DNA of 63,237 bases from Sedimenticola sp. (GTDB taxonomy: Bacteria > Pseudomonadota > Gammaproteobacteria > Chromatiales > Chromatiaceae): NCBI GenBank assembly GCA_027068915.1, contig JAMOLT010000054.1, forward strand, positions 1-63,237, in the 5' to 3' direction. The notes under the pieces were generated by a model. The model had not been told where the DNA came from and did no database searches. It saw only the letters and a list, made by a program, of their open reading frames with translations. Positions 53,301 to 62,884 of this stretch are shown here, piece after piece; positions within the stretch are counted from its first letter, which is position 1, and the number at the start of each line of letters is the position of its first letter. The position numbers and the translations under genes are program-made.

Positions 53301-54860
53301 ATGAAAGAAAGCATGGATATCCAGCGCCCACAACGCTTGCTGCATGAAGGCCTGTTTCAATCTGCAAAGCTCTATCCGAAGAAGACGGCAATTGCCGCTG
53401 AAGGAAAGGCAACATCCTATGCAGAATTTGAGGAGATGGTTCGAAACCTAGCGGGGTATCTCCAGGAACAGGGGATAGAAAGAGGCGACCGTTGCGTAAT
53501 CTTTATGGACAACACCCTGGCATGTGCAGTATCCATATATGCGATACTCGCCACTGGCGCGGTGTTTGTCATTGTTAATCCACAAACAAAACAGGATAAA
53601 CTTGCCTATATTCTGGCAGATTGCGGCGCCAGTGCGCTGATTTCGGACGTCCATCTACAGCGTGTTTTTGATCCGTTGATTGCCAAGACGGCTACCTTGA
53701 AATGCATTCTTGTCTCTGGGGATATTTCCTGTCATGAAGACTTGAATATTATCTCGTTTGAAGCAGCAAGCCAGACAGCAGCTGATGCCTTGCATCTTGC
53801 AGCTATTCAAAAAGACCTGTCTGCGCTTATCTACACTTCTGGGAGTACTGGCGACCCCAAGGGGGTCATGCATACGCACCTTTCCATGACTTTTGCCTTG
53901 GGAAGCCTGATTGAATACCTGCGCCTCTCAGTAGAGGACAAAATTTTGCTGGTGCTGCCTCTGGCATTTGACTATGGGCTCTACCAGCTGCTGATGAGTG
54001 TACAATTGGGCGCGACGCTGGTGATGGAGCGCTCTTTTACATACCCAGCAATCATATTTCAGCGTATTCGTGAGCATGAGGTTACTGTCTTTCCTGGTGT
54101 GCCTACCATCTTTTCTCTGCTTATTTCCATGAATCGTCGAGAGCCCTTTACATTTCCAAGCATTACCCGTGTAACCAATACGGCGGCCACGCTGCCTGCT
54201 CATCAGATTCCAGTACTGAAAGAAATCTTTCCCCAGGCGCTGATTTATAAAATGTACGGACTCACTGAGTGTAAGCGGGTTTGCTATCTGGAGCCTGAGC
54301 TTATCGACGTCAAACTTTCCTCTGTAGGGAAGGCAATCCCCGGCACAGAAGTTTTTATTCTGAATAAGCAGGGTGAGCCTGCAAAGCCGGGGGAAATAGG
54401 CATGCTCTATGTTCGCGGAACCCATATTATGCTCGGCTACTGGAATGCGCCGGAGCGTACTGACAAGGTCTTGGTGGACTCGGCTTTGCCTGGTGAAAAG
54501 CTGCTGTGTACTGGGGATTGGTTCAAGATGGATGAAGATGGGGACCTGTACTTTCAGGGAAGAAGTGATGACATCATCAAAACCCGTGGTGAGAAAGTCA
54601 GTCCTGTTGAAGTAGAGAATGTGGTGGCTTCTGTAACAGGAGTACGAGAGGTTGCAGTTGTTGGTGTAGAGGATGAGATACTTGGTGAGGCCATAAAATG
54701 CTTTGTGGCGCCCGAGCAAGGTGTGGAGCTGACAGTGAAAGATGTGCGAAAAGCCTGTGTGGAAAAGTTGGAGAATTTTATGGTTCCTAAGTATTTTGAG
54801 TTTGTCGGCTCTTTGCCAAAAACCAATACCGGAAAAATCAGCAAGAAAGGGCTTTCCTGA
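53301..54860 (+). CDS. AMP-forming acyl-CoA/ACP ligase
   Basis: A 519-residue class I adenylate-forming enzyme. Motif A3 is YTSGSTGDPKGVM (178-190), A5 is YKMYGLTECKRVCYL, A7/A8 are CTGDWFKMDEDGDLYF and GRSDDIIKTRGEKVSPVE, and the A10 lysine lies in TNTGKISKKG at the C-terminus. It resembles the exosortase-A-associated acyl ligase group (TIGR03098-like) in size and context. It likely activates an acid and loads it on the ACP encoded just upstream. Its stop shares a base with the start of the methyltransferase gene (TGATG). Confidence 0.9.
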   Translation: MKESMDIQRPQRLLHEGLFQSAKLYPKKTAIAAEGKATSYAEFEEMVRNLAGYLQEQGIERGDRCVIFMDNTLACAVSIYAILATGAVFVIVNPQTKQDKLAYILADCGASALISDVHLQRVFDPLIAKTATLKCILVSGDISCHEDLNIISFEAASQTAADALHLAAIQKDLSALIYTSGSTGDPKGVMHTHLSMTFALGSLIEYLRLSVEDKILLVLPLAFDYGLYQLLMSVQLGATLVMERSFTYPAIIFQRIREHEVTVFPGVPTIFSLLISMNRREPFTFPSITRVTNTAATLPAHQIPVLKEIFPQALIYKMYGLTECKRVCYLEPELIDVKLSSVGKAIPGTEVFILNKQGEPAKPGEIGMLYVRGTHIMLGYWNAPERTDKVLVDSALPGEKLLCTGDWFKMDEDGDLYFQGRSDDIIKTRGEKVSPVEVENVVASVTGVREVAVVGVEDEILGEAIKCFVAPEQGVELTVKDVRKACVEKLENFMVPKYFEFVGSLPKTNTGKISKKGLS

Positions 54861-55753
54861 TGAAAGGCGAATGGTATGAGACCTTTCTTCGGAACCTTTC
54901 CAGTGAGTTAAGCATCCTTCCGGATAAGCCGGAGGAAACACCAGAAAATACTCTGAAAGCACTTTGGTCTCTGGCGAAGGGAAAGCCGGTATCTGCTGAA
55001 CTTGCGAGGGACTACGAACCTGAAGAACTTGCTGACGATGAGTATGCACGGCTGAAAGCCTGCGTTCAACAACGCCTGGCCGGGATGCCGCTTGCGCATA
55101 TTTCTGGAAGACAATGTTTCATGGGGCTGGAGCTGATTGCGGGCCCGGAAGCCTTGATACCAAGGAAGGAAACAGAATTGCTGGCAGGGGCCGCAATAGA
55201 TGTATTGCGTGGGTACGATGCTGGTGGGCCAGTGCATGTGATTGATGTCTGTACCGGCGCAGGAAATGTGGCGGTGGCCATTGCCATGGAGATAGAACAT
55301 GCACGGATTTATGCAGGAGACCTGTCTGAAGAAGCCGTGGTGCTTGCATCCCAGAACTGTGAGATGCACGGCTTAGTTGACCGTATTCAGTTACATTCTG
55401 GTGACCTGCTCGATCCCTTCCAGATCCTGGATCTGAAGGGGGAAGTGGATATGATCACCTGCAACCCTCCTTACATCTCTTCGGCAAAAGTTCCTACCAT
55501 GGCGAATGAAATAGCCAGCCATGAACCGCAGATGGCTTTTGATGGTGGTGTATTTGGCGTGAACTTGATGAGACGGCTTATCAGTGAGGCGCCGGATTTC
55601 ATCTGTGATGGAGGATACCTGCTGTTTGAAGTGGGACTGGGGCAGGGGCCGGCATTGGAAAAACAGATGAGCAACATGCCTGAGTATGGCAGTGTGGAAA
55701 TTGTCAGCGATGCTGAAGGAAATGCGCGGGTGATTGTGGCCAGGGTATCCTGA
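54860..55753 (+). CDS. HemK/PrmC-like SAM-dependent methyltransferase
   Basis: A 297-residue protein with the PrmC layout. A helical N-terminal domain is followed by EALIPRKETELLAG (the PRxETE motif), the SAM loop VIDVCTGAGNVAVAIA (128-143) and the catalytic NPPY (202-205) in ITCNPPYISSAK. Typical PrmC methylates glutamine of release factors. Here it is the last gene of an asnB-acp-ligase operon and overlaps the ligase stop, so it may act on an amide or carboxamide made by that pathway. Housekeeping prmC normally sits next to prfA, which is absent. Confidence 0.85.
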   Translation: MKGEWYETFLRNLSSELSILPDKPEETPENTLKALWSLAKGKPVSAELARDYEPEELADDEYARLKACVQQRLAGMPLAHISGRQCFMGLELIAGPEALIPRKETELLAGAAIDVLRGYDAGGPVHVIDVCTGAGNVAVAIAMEIEHARIYAGDLSEEAVVLASQNCEMHGLVDRIQLHSGDLLDPFQILDLKGEVDMITCNPPYISSAKVPTMANEIASHEPQMAFDGGVFGVNLMRRLISEAPDFICDGGYLLFEVGLGQGPALEKQMSNMPEYGSVEIVSDAEGNARVIVARVS

Positions 55754-55776
55754 GCACAATATAAGCCATGGCTGGA

Positions 55777-57135
55777 TCAGAAATTTTCTATGTTTGAAAT
55801 GGTTACCCGGTGCTTTCCGGTTTTGGTAAGAGGTATGTTGTCCACAAACTGATAGTTGATATCGATACCTGTTCCCATCACCTTAAGAACTTCTGCTTTT
55901 AGTAAGTTAAGCTCTCCAGTATCCATTTTGCAGCGGGAAACGATTTTGATCGTAAGCTTGTCAAGCTTGTCCTGGACAACCTGAAATCGTTGTATACAGG
56001 AAAAATCCTTTAACAGATGGGGAAAGAATTCACCGGGTATCATTTTTCCACCAGGAGTTTTGATCATATCCAGTGATCTGCCGATGATATCGTCAAGCAT
56101 TGGCAAGCCCCGCCCGCAGCTGCAGGCACGGTCTGATTGAATGGCCAGATCGCCAATCTCATAGCGTATGAAAGGCATGCCATAGTTGTGCAGATCCGTA
56201 ATGACGATGCGGCCATATTCCCCCGGGTTTGCAGGCGACCCATCTTCCCGGAGTATTTCGACAAAGAGGTTTTCGGCGCTGATGTGCAGTCCGTTGTGCT
56301 GCTCGCATTCCATCGCGATCAGCATGAACTCCCGGCTTCCATATGTATTGAAGACTTTTGCTTGGAATGCGTTTTCTATTTCCTGGCGTTGAAATTCGTG
56401 CAGTTTTTCGGCACCGGTGATGATGCTGCGTGGCCGGATGCGGGGAGCGGGGGTTTTGGCGTTAATATATTGTGCAAAGTTATACAGGGGGTTGGTGTAT
56501 CCAACGATGATATCAGGGGAATACTTTTCAAGCGCGCTCTGGCAGAGTGCCATCTCCTGCTCTCCAAAATCAAAGCTGTTAAAATACTTCTGGCGTAAGA
56601 CCCTGTGGTGCAACTCCTGTTTGAGCTTGCGAAACAGGGATTCTTTTTGCAGTGCGACACCCCAAATGTATGCCTGCTTTACACCCCCATAGGCGCCAGC
56701 CCATCCGTAGCCGCGTCTTGTTACAGCTTGGCGCCACTCATTGCTGGTGTGGGTATATTCGAATCGCAGTGGTTCACCCGTGGATCCCCCGGTGGCCTTT
56801 TGCAGTGTTTTTCCCCGGAATGAGGATGCAAGCATATCGTTATAGTTTTCACGAATCGTACTTTTGCTGGTGATGGGCAAACTGCGAAAATCTTCGTAAC
56901 TGCAAATGTCATCGGCATGCAGTTGAAGATCCTTGAAAACTGTTTTCCAGTAAGTGCATTGTTGTTCGCTATGCCGTAACAGATCCAGCAGGGACTGCCA
57001 TTGCATGGAAAGTATTTCAGGCGTGCCAAGCCATTGTGTTTTATTGAGTTTCCTCTCATATTCCAGGGTTTTTCGCTTTCTGAGTCTTTCTTCCCACAAA
57101 GGTTCTAGAAAGTTTCTGTATAGCTTTGAATACAT
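55777..57135 (-). CDS. PaaK/CapK-like AMP-binding protein
   Basis: A 452-residue adenylate-forming enzyme of the phenylacetate-CoA ligase/CapK group. The P-loop-like ATGGSTGEPLRF is at 114-125, NTYGSREFMLIAMEC is near 275, and IVITDLHNYGMPFIRYEIGD and IIGRSLDMI form the later AMP-binding motifs. CapK-type proteins are common in capsule loci, where their substrates are mostly unknown. It is convergent with the ligase-methyltransferase operon, 23 bases apart, and divergent from pstS. Confidence 0.85.
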   Translation of the reverse strand: MYSKLYRNFLEPLWEERLRKRKTLEYERKLNKTQWLGTPEILSMQWQSLLDLLRHSEQQCTYWKTVFKDLQLHADDICSYEDFRSLPITSKSTIRENYNDMLASSFRGKTLQKATGGSTGEPLRFEYTHTSNEWRQAVTRRGYGWAGAYGGVKQAYIWGVALQKESLFRKLKQELHHRVLRQKYFNSFDFGEQEMALCQSALEKYSPDIIVGYTNPLYNFAQYINAKTPAPRIRPRSIITGAEKLHEFQRQEIENAFQAKVFNTYGSREFMLIAMECEQHNGLHISAENLFVEILREDGSPANPGEYGRIVITDLHNYGMPFIRYEIGDLAIQSDRACSCGRGLPMLDDIIGRSLDMIKTPGGKMIPGEFFPHLLKDFSCIQRFQVVQDKLDKLTIKIVSRCKMDTGELNLLKAEVLKVMGTGIDINYQFVDNIPLTKTGKHRVTISNIENF

Positions 57136-57279
57136 AGGCTCTGGTACATACGGATGCAGAAAAACCGGGTGGTGAAATCATCCCCAGCTTTCTGAATTAT
57201 ACGGGTAATTTCCTGTCCGGCGTGACATTTTTGTTTATCTAGAAGAGTTTTTCTCAGGACAAAGAGATGTGCAGATTTG

Positions 57280-57313
57280 CTGTCATAAAGCCGTAACATT
57301 CCCCCCCTATAGT
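57280..57313 (+). promoter_or_regulatory. Pho box and -10 element of pstS
   Basis: CTGTCATAAAGCCGTAACA (57280-57298) matches the PhoB-binding Pho box: CTGTCAT direct repeats separated by four bases, with the second repeat degenerate. TATAGT at 57308-57313 lies 9 bases downstream, as expected for a PhoB-activated promoter where the box replaces the -35 element. Confidence 0.88.
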
Positions 57314-57348
57314 TTCACCCGAGTCCAATGAAACCATAGGAAATACGA

Positions 57349-58440
57349 ATGAAGAAGTTCCGTTCCGCTATTGCCATGAGCCTGGTTTTCGCAGCAGGGG
57401 GTGCAACTGCTGGCACCCGGGATTACATTTATGTTGTGGGTTCTTCCACGGTATATCCGTTTGCTACGGTTGTTGCAGAGAATTTCGGGAAAAGCACCAA
57501 ATTCAAGACGCCAAAAATTGAGTCCACAGGTTCTGGTGGCGGCATGAAGCTGTTCTGCCAGGGAGTTGGTGTAAAGCACCCTGATATCACCAATGCCTCA
57601 CGGCGTATCAAGCAATCAGAACTCAAAAAATGCCAGACGAATGGGGTGAAAGGAGTTATAGAAATCAAGATTGGCTATGATGGTATTGCCATTGCCAACT
57701 CCAAGAAGGCTCCTCAATTCAATTTGAGCCGCAAGGATATTTTTCTTGCTTTGGCGAAAGATGTTCCTGATCCGAAAGATCCGGAGTCAGGCAAGCTGAT
57801 TCCCAATCCCTATTCCACCTGGAAAGAGGTGAACCCGGCGCTACCCGCCTACAAGATTGAAGTGCTGGGGCCTCCTCCAACTTCCGGAACCCGTGATGCC
57901 TTTGCCGAGCTGGCCATGGAAGGGGGATGCAAGCAGTTTGCCTGGATCAAGCAGATAAAAAGTGATTCCAAGAAAGCCAAAAAGGCCGGTGACAAGAAGC
58001 TTGCCAAACAGCTGAAGAGTAAGTACAAGGCCATTTGTCATGGCGTGCGTGAGGACGGAAAGTACATTGAAGCAGGTGAGAATGACAACCTGATTGTGCA
58101 GAAACTGGAGGCCAATCCCAAGGCGCTGGGTGTATTTGGTTACAGCTACCTGGAGCAAAATGAAGATCAGATTCAGGGATCCCTGGTTGATGGAGTGCCG
58201 CCGGAATTCGAACTCATTGCGAGCGGACAGTATCCTGTCTCCCGGCCTCTCTACATGTATGTAAAGGAATCTCACGTAGGAAAGATCCCGGGAATCAGGG
58301 AGTTTCTGGCGGAATTTACCAGTGACAAGGCCTGGGGTGATGAAGGCTATCTGGTGGACAAGGGGCTTATCCCCATGCCCAAGGAAGAGCGTGAAGAATA
58401 CCGCAAGGCTGCGACACAACTGATACCGATGAAGTTCTGA
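57349..58440 (+). CDS. pstS: Phosphate-binding periplasmic protein PstS
   Basis: A 363-residue phosphate-binding protein with a signal peptide (about 1-22, ending ATAG). The phosphate loop is VVGSSTVYPFATVVAE, followed by ESTGSGGGMKLFC and, further on, PTSGTRDAFAELA. It lacks lysine-poor linkers; the insert SKKAKKAGDKKLAKQLKSKY near residue 205 is unusually basic. Expression should rise under phosphate limitation through the Pho box upstream. A strong terminator follows, allowing higher expression than the transporter genes. Confidence 0.95.
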   Translation: MKKFRSAIAMSLVFAAGGATAGTRDYIYVVGSSTVYPFATVVAENFGKSTKFKTPKIESTGSGGGMKLFCQGVGVKHPDITNASRRIKQSELKKCQTNGVKGVIEIKIGYDGIAIANSKKAPQFNLSRKDIFLALAKDVPDPKDPESGKLIPNPYSTWKEVNPALPAYKIEVLGPPPTSGTRDAFAELAMEGGCKQFAWIKQIKSDSKKAKKAGDKKLAKQLKSKYKAICHGVREDGKYIEAGENDNLIVQKLEANPKALGVFGYSYLEQNEDQIQGSLVDGVPPEFELIASGQYPVSRPLYMYVKESHVGKIPGIREFLAEFTSDKAWGDEGYLVDKGLIPMPKEEREEYRKAATQLIPMKF

Positions 58441-58454
58441 TCGATGCAAACCTC

Positions 58455-58500
58455 GTGCTGCTCCCGAGTGCCCCCGGTAATTGGGGGCAGCACTTTTTTA
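58455..58500 (+). terminator. Terminator/attenuator between pstS and pstC
   Basis: TGCCCCC and GGGGGCA form an inner stem, directly continued by GCAC and a six-T run. An alternative longer stem pairs GTGCTGCTCCC (58455-58465) with GGGGGCAGCAC (58483-58493). Both end at the same T-tract. It should make pstS more abundant than pstCAB. Confidence 0.85.
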
Positions 58501-58557
58501 CTGCACTTTCCGGTTGGAAACTTGCTTGATTCCAGAGATGCTGTTTGAGATGCGATC

Positions 58558-59940
58558 GTGAATCTTGTTGTTCTATTGATTTTCCTGTTGCTGCTTTCCA
58601 TGGCCGCATACTGGCTTGGTCGTCGCTACAGTATGCAACAGGTTGCCGGGGACAGACGGCAGTTGCATTCCATGCCGCGCTATTATGGATATTATGTTGC
58701 CTTGTGGAGCGCATTGCCTGCGGTGTTCCTGCTGTTGTTGTGGCAGTTTCTGGATCAGGGTCTGATCGTCGGCATGGTGGCGGCAGAGCTGCCTGATATC
58801 ATTTGCAATCTGCCCTTGGCTGAACTGCACCTCTACCTCAACGATGTGGTCAATCTGGCAAAGGGAAGTATTACATCAGCGGATGTAGATGCAACCATGC
58901 AGGCTGCAGCAAATCACTTCAAGCATTTACAGACCCTGTCTGACATGTCGTTGCTGGCCAGCCTTATCGGCATGGTTGTTGCCGGTGCGGCACTCGCGCT
59001 GCACCAGATCAATCCAGAATTCCGTTCTCGTCCCCGGGTGGAAACCCTGGTGCGCTGGATGCTGGTCATCAGTGCTTCCATTGCAATACTGACTACCGTG
59101 GGAATTGTCCTATCGGTACTGTTTGAGGCCATCCGTTTCTTTCAGATGGTTCCTGTTACCGATTTTCTGTTTGGTCTGCACTGGAGCCCCCAGGTGGCCA
59201 TGCGTGAAGACCAGGTTGGGGCCAGCGGTGCATTCGGTTTCGTACCTCTGCTTGCGGGAACCATGCTGGTGGCGCTGATTGCCATGACTGTGGCTGTGCC
59301 CATCGGGCTGATGTCGGCAATCTATCTGGCGGAGTTTGCAGGGCAGCGCCTGCGTACCTGGGCCAAACCCTTGCTGGAGATTCTGGCGGGCATCCCCACC
59401 GTGGTGTACGGTTTTTTTGCAGCCCTGGTAGTGGCGCCCATGCTGCGCGATGGCGGAAGCATGATCGGTCTGGACGTTTCCTCGGAAAGCGCCCTGGCGG
59501 CGGGATTGGTAATGGGGATCATGATTATTCCTTTTGTATCCTCATTATCAGATGATGTAATCAATGCAGTGCCCCAAACCATGCGTGATGGCTCCTATGC
59601 CCTGGGGGCAACCCATGCGGAAACCATCCTGCGAGTCATTGTCCCTGCGGCGTTGCCAGGTATTGTTGGTGGCATATTGCTGGCGGTATCCCGGGCCATC
59701 GGCGAGACCATGATCGTAGTCATGGCGGCCGGACTTACCGCCAACCTTACCGCCAATCCACTGGAATCCGTTACTACGATTACCGTACAGATTGTTACCC
59801 TCCTGGTCGGTGACCAGGAGTTCGACAGCGCCAAGACACTGGCGGCATTTGCCCTGGGGCTGGCCCTGTTCATTGTTACCTTGCTGCTCAATGTGCTGGC
59901 ATTGCATGTGGTGAAAAGATACAGAGAAGAATATGACTGA
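58558..59940 (+). CDS. pstC: Phosphate ABC transporter permease PstC
   Basis: A 460-residue permease, longer than E. coli PstC (319). The extra N-terminal part has two membrane helices (about 3-20 and 42-65) and a periplasmic segment of about 70 residues before the transporter core. The core includes FVPLLAGTMLVALIAMTVAV and the EAA-type loop GATHAETILRVIVPAALPGI. It starts at a GTG at 58558. The stop overlaps pstA by 8 bases. Confidence 0.92.
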   Translation: MNLVVLLIFLLLLSMAAYWLGRRYSMQQVAGDRRQLHSMPRYYGYYVALWSALPAVFLLLLWQFLDQGLIVGMVAAELPDIICNLPLAELHLYLNDVVNLAKGSITSADVDATMQAAANHFKHLQTLSDMSLLASLIGMVVAGAALALHQINPEFRSRPRVETLVRWMLVISASIAILTTVGIVLSVLFEAIRFFQMVPVTDFLFGLHWSPQVAMREDQVGASGAFGFVPLLAGTMLVALIAMTVAVPIGLMSAIYLAEFAGQRLRTWAKPLLEILAGIPTVVYGFFAALVVAPMLRDGGSMIGLDVSSESALAAGLVMGIMIIPFVSSLSDDVINAVPQTMRDGSYALGATHAETILRVIVPAALPGIVGGILLAVSRAIGETMIVVMAAGLTANLTANPLESVTTITVQIVTLLVGDQEFDSAKTLAAFALGLALFIVTLLLNVLALHVVKRYREEYD

Positions 59941-61225
59941 TCGAATCAAAGCTACGGTCAAGCGTGGGCAGGTGCGTGAGGCAATTGAGCAAAGCCTGAT
60001 CAGGCGGCGCAAAAGGAACCGCCGTTTCCGAATGCTGGGTCTTGGTGCGGTTATTCTTGGGATGCTGTTTTTGGGGATGATGTTTTCCAGCATCATCAGC
60101 AAGGGCTATAGTGCTTTCGTGCGCACGGATATCCAGTTGGAGATCTATTTTGACCCCGAAGTTATCGATCCGCAGGGCGCCCGCAACCCCGACGTGCTGG
60201 CATCTGCGACATACGGGAAATTGGTGAAAGCTGCTTTGCGCAAGGCATATCCAGAGGTCAAGAAACGCAAGGGAAAACGCAAGCTGTACCGACTGGTAAG
60301 TACTGGTGCCATTCAGCAATTGCGGGATCTGGTATTGAGTGATCCGGCGATCATTGGCACTCGGAAAAAGCTGTGGTTGATTGCCGATGATGATGTGGAT
60401 CAATACTACAAACATGGTGAGAACCAAAGCCGCCTGAAAGGGCGGCAACTTGCCTGGATGGCGCAGCTGCGGGCCAAGGATGCGCTGAAAACCAGCTTCA
60501 ATACCAATTTCTTTACCGCTGGTGATTCCCGGGAGCCAGAGCTGGCCGGCATCCGTGGTGCGGTTGTCGGCTCATTTTTTGTGATTTTGATCACCCTGGG
60601 GCTTTCCCTGCCCCTGGGCGTGGCGGCTGCCATCTATCTGGAAGAGTTTTCCCCGAGAAATCGCTGGACTGACTTTGTTGAAATCAACATCAACAACCTG
60701 GCGGCCGTGCCTTCCATTGTCTTTGGTCTGCTGGGGTTGGCTGTATATATTAATTTCTTCGAGCTGCCTCGCTCGGCTCCTCTGGTGGGCGGGTTGGTGC
60801 TCACGCTGATGACGTTGCCGACCATCATTATCGCCAGTCGGGCTGCGTTGAAGTCTGTTCCACCATCCATTCGGGAAGCGGCATTGGGGATGGGGGCATC
60901 GAAGATGCAGATGGTTTTTCATCATGTGCTGCCCCTGGCCATGCCGGGAATGCTCACAGGCACCATCATCGGCCTGGCACAGGCGCTGGGTGAAACTGCG
61001 CCCTTGCTGATGATCGGCATGGTGGCGTTCATTGTGGATATCCCCAGTAGCATTTTGGATCCGGCAACCGTGCTGCCGGTGCAAATCTACCTCTGGGCGG
61101 ACAGCCCGGAACGGGCATTCACGGAAAAAACTTCTGCCGCCATTATGGTATTGCTGGCCTTTTTGGTGCTGATGAATCTTTTTGCCATATGGCTGCGCCG
61201 GAAATTTGAAAGGCGTTGGGATTAA
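59933..61225 (+). CDS. pstA: Phosphate ABC transporter permease PstA
   Basis: A 430-residue permease with an N-terminal extension of about 140 residues beyond the usual length. It begins with basic residues and one helix (about 33-55), then a periplasmic domain rich in lysine (KRKGKRKLYRL). The core has IRGAVVGSFFVILITLGLSL and the EAA-type loop GMGASKMQMVFHHVLPLAMP. It is translationally coupled to pstC and separated from pstB by 59 bases that contain a small hairpin (61225-61261). Confidence 0.92.
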   Translation: MTDRIKATVKRGQVREAIEQSLIRRRKRNRRFRMLGLGAVILGMLFLGMMFSSIISKGYSAFVRTDIQLEIYFDPEVIDPQGARNPDVLASATYGKLVKAALRKAYPEVKKRKGKRKLYRLVSTGAIQQLRDLVLSDPAIIGTRKKLWLIADDDVDQYYKHGENQSRLKGRQLAWMAQLRAKDALKTSFNTNFFTAGDSREPELAGIRGAVVGSFFVILITLGLSLPLGVAAAIYLEEFSPRNRWTDFVEININNLAAVPSIVFGLLGLAVYINFFELPRSAPLVGGLVLTLMTLPTIIIASRAALKSVPPSIREAALGMGASKMQMVFHHVLPLAMPGMLTGTIIGLAQALGETAPLLMIGMVAFIVDIPSSILDPATVLPVQIYLWADSPERAFTEKTSAAIMVLLAFLVLMNLFAIWLRRKFERRWD

Positions 61226-61284
61226 CCCGGCGGCTGAATACGACATATACCGTTGCCGGGTAAATATACTTTGAGGAACGAATC

Positions 61285-62166
61285 ATGTTGGCAGTAGATC
61301 AAAGAGAGGCATTTATGTCTGTAGTTGAAACCAGGGTGGGAGAGCCCGACTCCATGAAAATGGATGAATTGAGTATTGAAAATACCATCGGAAAACCGTT
61401 GCTGGAAAAAAAGATCAGCATGCATTGCCGGGAAGTGGATGTTTTCTATGGCGACAAACAGGCGATTTTTGATGTTTCCCTCGATATCGGGAAAAATGAG
61501 GTGCTGGCCATGATTGGGCCTTCGGGCTGTGGCAAGTCAACTTTCCTGCGCTGCCTGAACCGCATGAACGATACCATCAGCAGCTGCAAGATTACCGGCA
61601 GTATCCGTCTGGATGGCGAGGACATCTATGACCCAAAGGTGGATGTTGAATTGCTGCGTGCGCGGGTGGGCATGGTGTTTCAGAAGCCCAACCCGTTTCC
61701 CAAATCCATTTATGAGAATATCGCCTACGGCCCCCGCATCCATGGCCTTACCAGGGACAAGACAGAGCTGGATGAAATTGTTGAAACCTCGCTTGTGCGT
61801 GCAGGTTTGTGGAAGGAAGTGAAAGATCGCCTCGACGATGTTGGAACCGGATTGTCAGGTGGCCAGCAGCAGCGCTTGTGCATTGCCAGGGCGATTGCCA
61901 TCAACCCCGAGGTGATTCTCATGGATGAACCATGTTCCGCCCTGGATCCCATCGCCACCGCCATCGTAGAAGAGCTGATTGATGAACTTCGCCAGCGCTA
62001 CACCATTGTCATCGTCACCCATTCCATGCAACAGGCGGCAAGGGTTTCCCAGCGTACGGCATATTTTCACCTGGGCAAGCTGGTGGAAGTGGACAAGACC
62101 GACAGGATATTTACCAACCCTAGCCATGGTTTGACAGAGGCCTATATCACCGGGCGATTCGGATGA
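61285..62166 (+). CDS. pstB: Phosphate ABC transporter ATP-binding protein PstB
   Basis: A 293-residue ATPase of the Pst system. Walker [10 protein letters not shown] is at 78-86, the Q-loop [20 protein letters not shown] follows, then the signature [14 protein letters not shown] and Walker [14 protein letters not shown]. It has a 50-residue N-terminal extension before the core; a second ATG at 61315 is possible, but GAGGAA before 61285 favours the first. Its stop overlaps phoU by 4 bases. Confidence 0.95.
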   Translation: MLAVDQREAFMSVVETRVGEPDSMKMDELSIENTIGKPLLEKKISMHCREVDVFYGDKQAIFDVSLDIGKNEVLAMIGPSGCGKSTFLRCLNRMNDTISSCKITGSIRLDGEDIYDPKVDVELLRARVGMVFQKPNPFPKSIYENIAYGPRIHGLTRDKTELDEIVETSLVRAGLWKEVKDRLDDVGTGLSGGQQQRLCIARAIAINPEVILMDEPCSALDPIATAIVEELIDELRQRYTIVIVTHSMQQAARVSQRTAYFHLGKLVEVDKTDRIFTNPSHGLTEAYITGRFG

Positions 62167-62873
62167 GGGAAAATGATATGAAAGTCACCGAGCCAGGTGG
62201 GCATATCCTCAGGCGTTTTGATGAAGACATGCGCAAGCTGCAAAAGCGGGTGCTGAAAATGGGGCGGCTGGTGCGCGAGCAAATGAATGGTCTTCATGCG
62301 GCGTTTGGTGGAGATAGTGAGGACTCTACCGAGCAGGTTGTTGAAAGCGATCGTTCTGTTGACTTGCTGGAGGTAAAGGTGGACAAGTTCATTATCCGCC
62401 TGCTGGCACGGCGCTCTCCGGTGGGGGGGGACTTACGGTTTATCGTGACAGCCTCAAGAATAGTGACGGATTTGGAGCGTCTTGGAGATGAAACCGTGCA
62501 AATGGCGCGGGTTCTGAGCAGGGAATATGGTAATCTCGGCCAATGCAACGGGCGTGCGGTGGAAGATGAGGTTCGGGAACTGCTGACATTGCTGATCGAA
62601 ATGTTCGACCAGGCCATGCTCGCATTCAGGGACTACGATTACCGGGTGGCCAAGGAGCTGGCCGAGGGTAAAACCGGCCCTGACGGGGAAATACACCAAC
62701 GCATGCAGAAGCTGTCAGCCTGTACGCTGGTCGAAGGTGGTGATGTGTCTCACGCGGTAAACCTGGTATTGATACTACGCTCCATGGAACGGGGATTGCG
62801 CTATGTGCAAAATATCGGTGAACATGTCATTTACCTGGCCACAGGGAAAGATGTCCGTCACAAGGGAGATTGA
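62163..62873 (+). CDS. phoU: Phosphate signalling protein PhoU
   Basis: A 236-residue cytoplasmic helical protein with two PhoU repeats. Metal-binding acidic motifs appear as [20 protein letters not shown] in the first repeat and [20 protein letters not shown] in the second. It links Pst activity to the PhoR-PhoB pathway and represses it when phosphate is plentiful. Start ATG at 62163 (overlapping pstB) or 62178. Confidence 0.94.
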   Translation: MRENDMKVTEPGGHILRRFDEDMRKLQKRVLKMGRLVREQMNGLHAAFGGDSEDSTEQVVESDRSVDLLEVKVDKFIIRLLARRSPVGGDLRFIVTASRIVTDLERLGDETVQMARVLSREYGNLGQCNGRAVEDEVRELLTLLIEMFDQAMLAFRDYDYRVAKELAEGKTGPDGEIHQRMQKLSACTLVEGGDVSHAVNLVLILRSMERGLRYVQNIGEHVIYLATGKDVRHKGD

Positions 62874-62884
62874 GGCCAACAGCC

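Noticed and set aside
53928-55049. Open frame of 373 codons antisense to the AMP ligase
   Set aside because: The ligase has all adenylation motifs in frame; the antisense translation shows none.
42998-57135. A full PEP-CTERM/exosortase system
   Set aside because: The envelope genes recall such loci, but no exosortase, no PrsK/PrsR regulators and no protein with a C-terminal PEP motif, helix and basic tail are in the window.
61225-61261. ACCCGGC/GCCGGGT hairpin between pstA and pstB as a terminator
   Set aside because: There is no T-run after it and pstB clearly belongs to the same operon; at most it stabilises mRNA.
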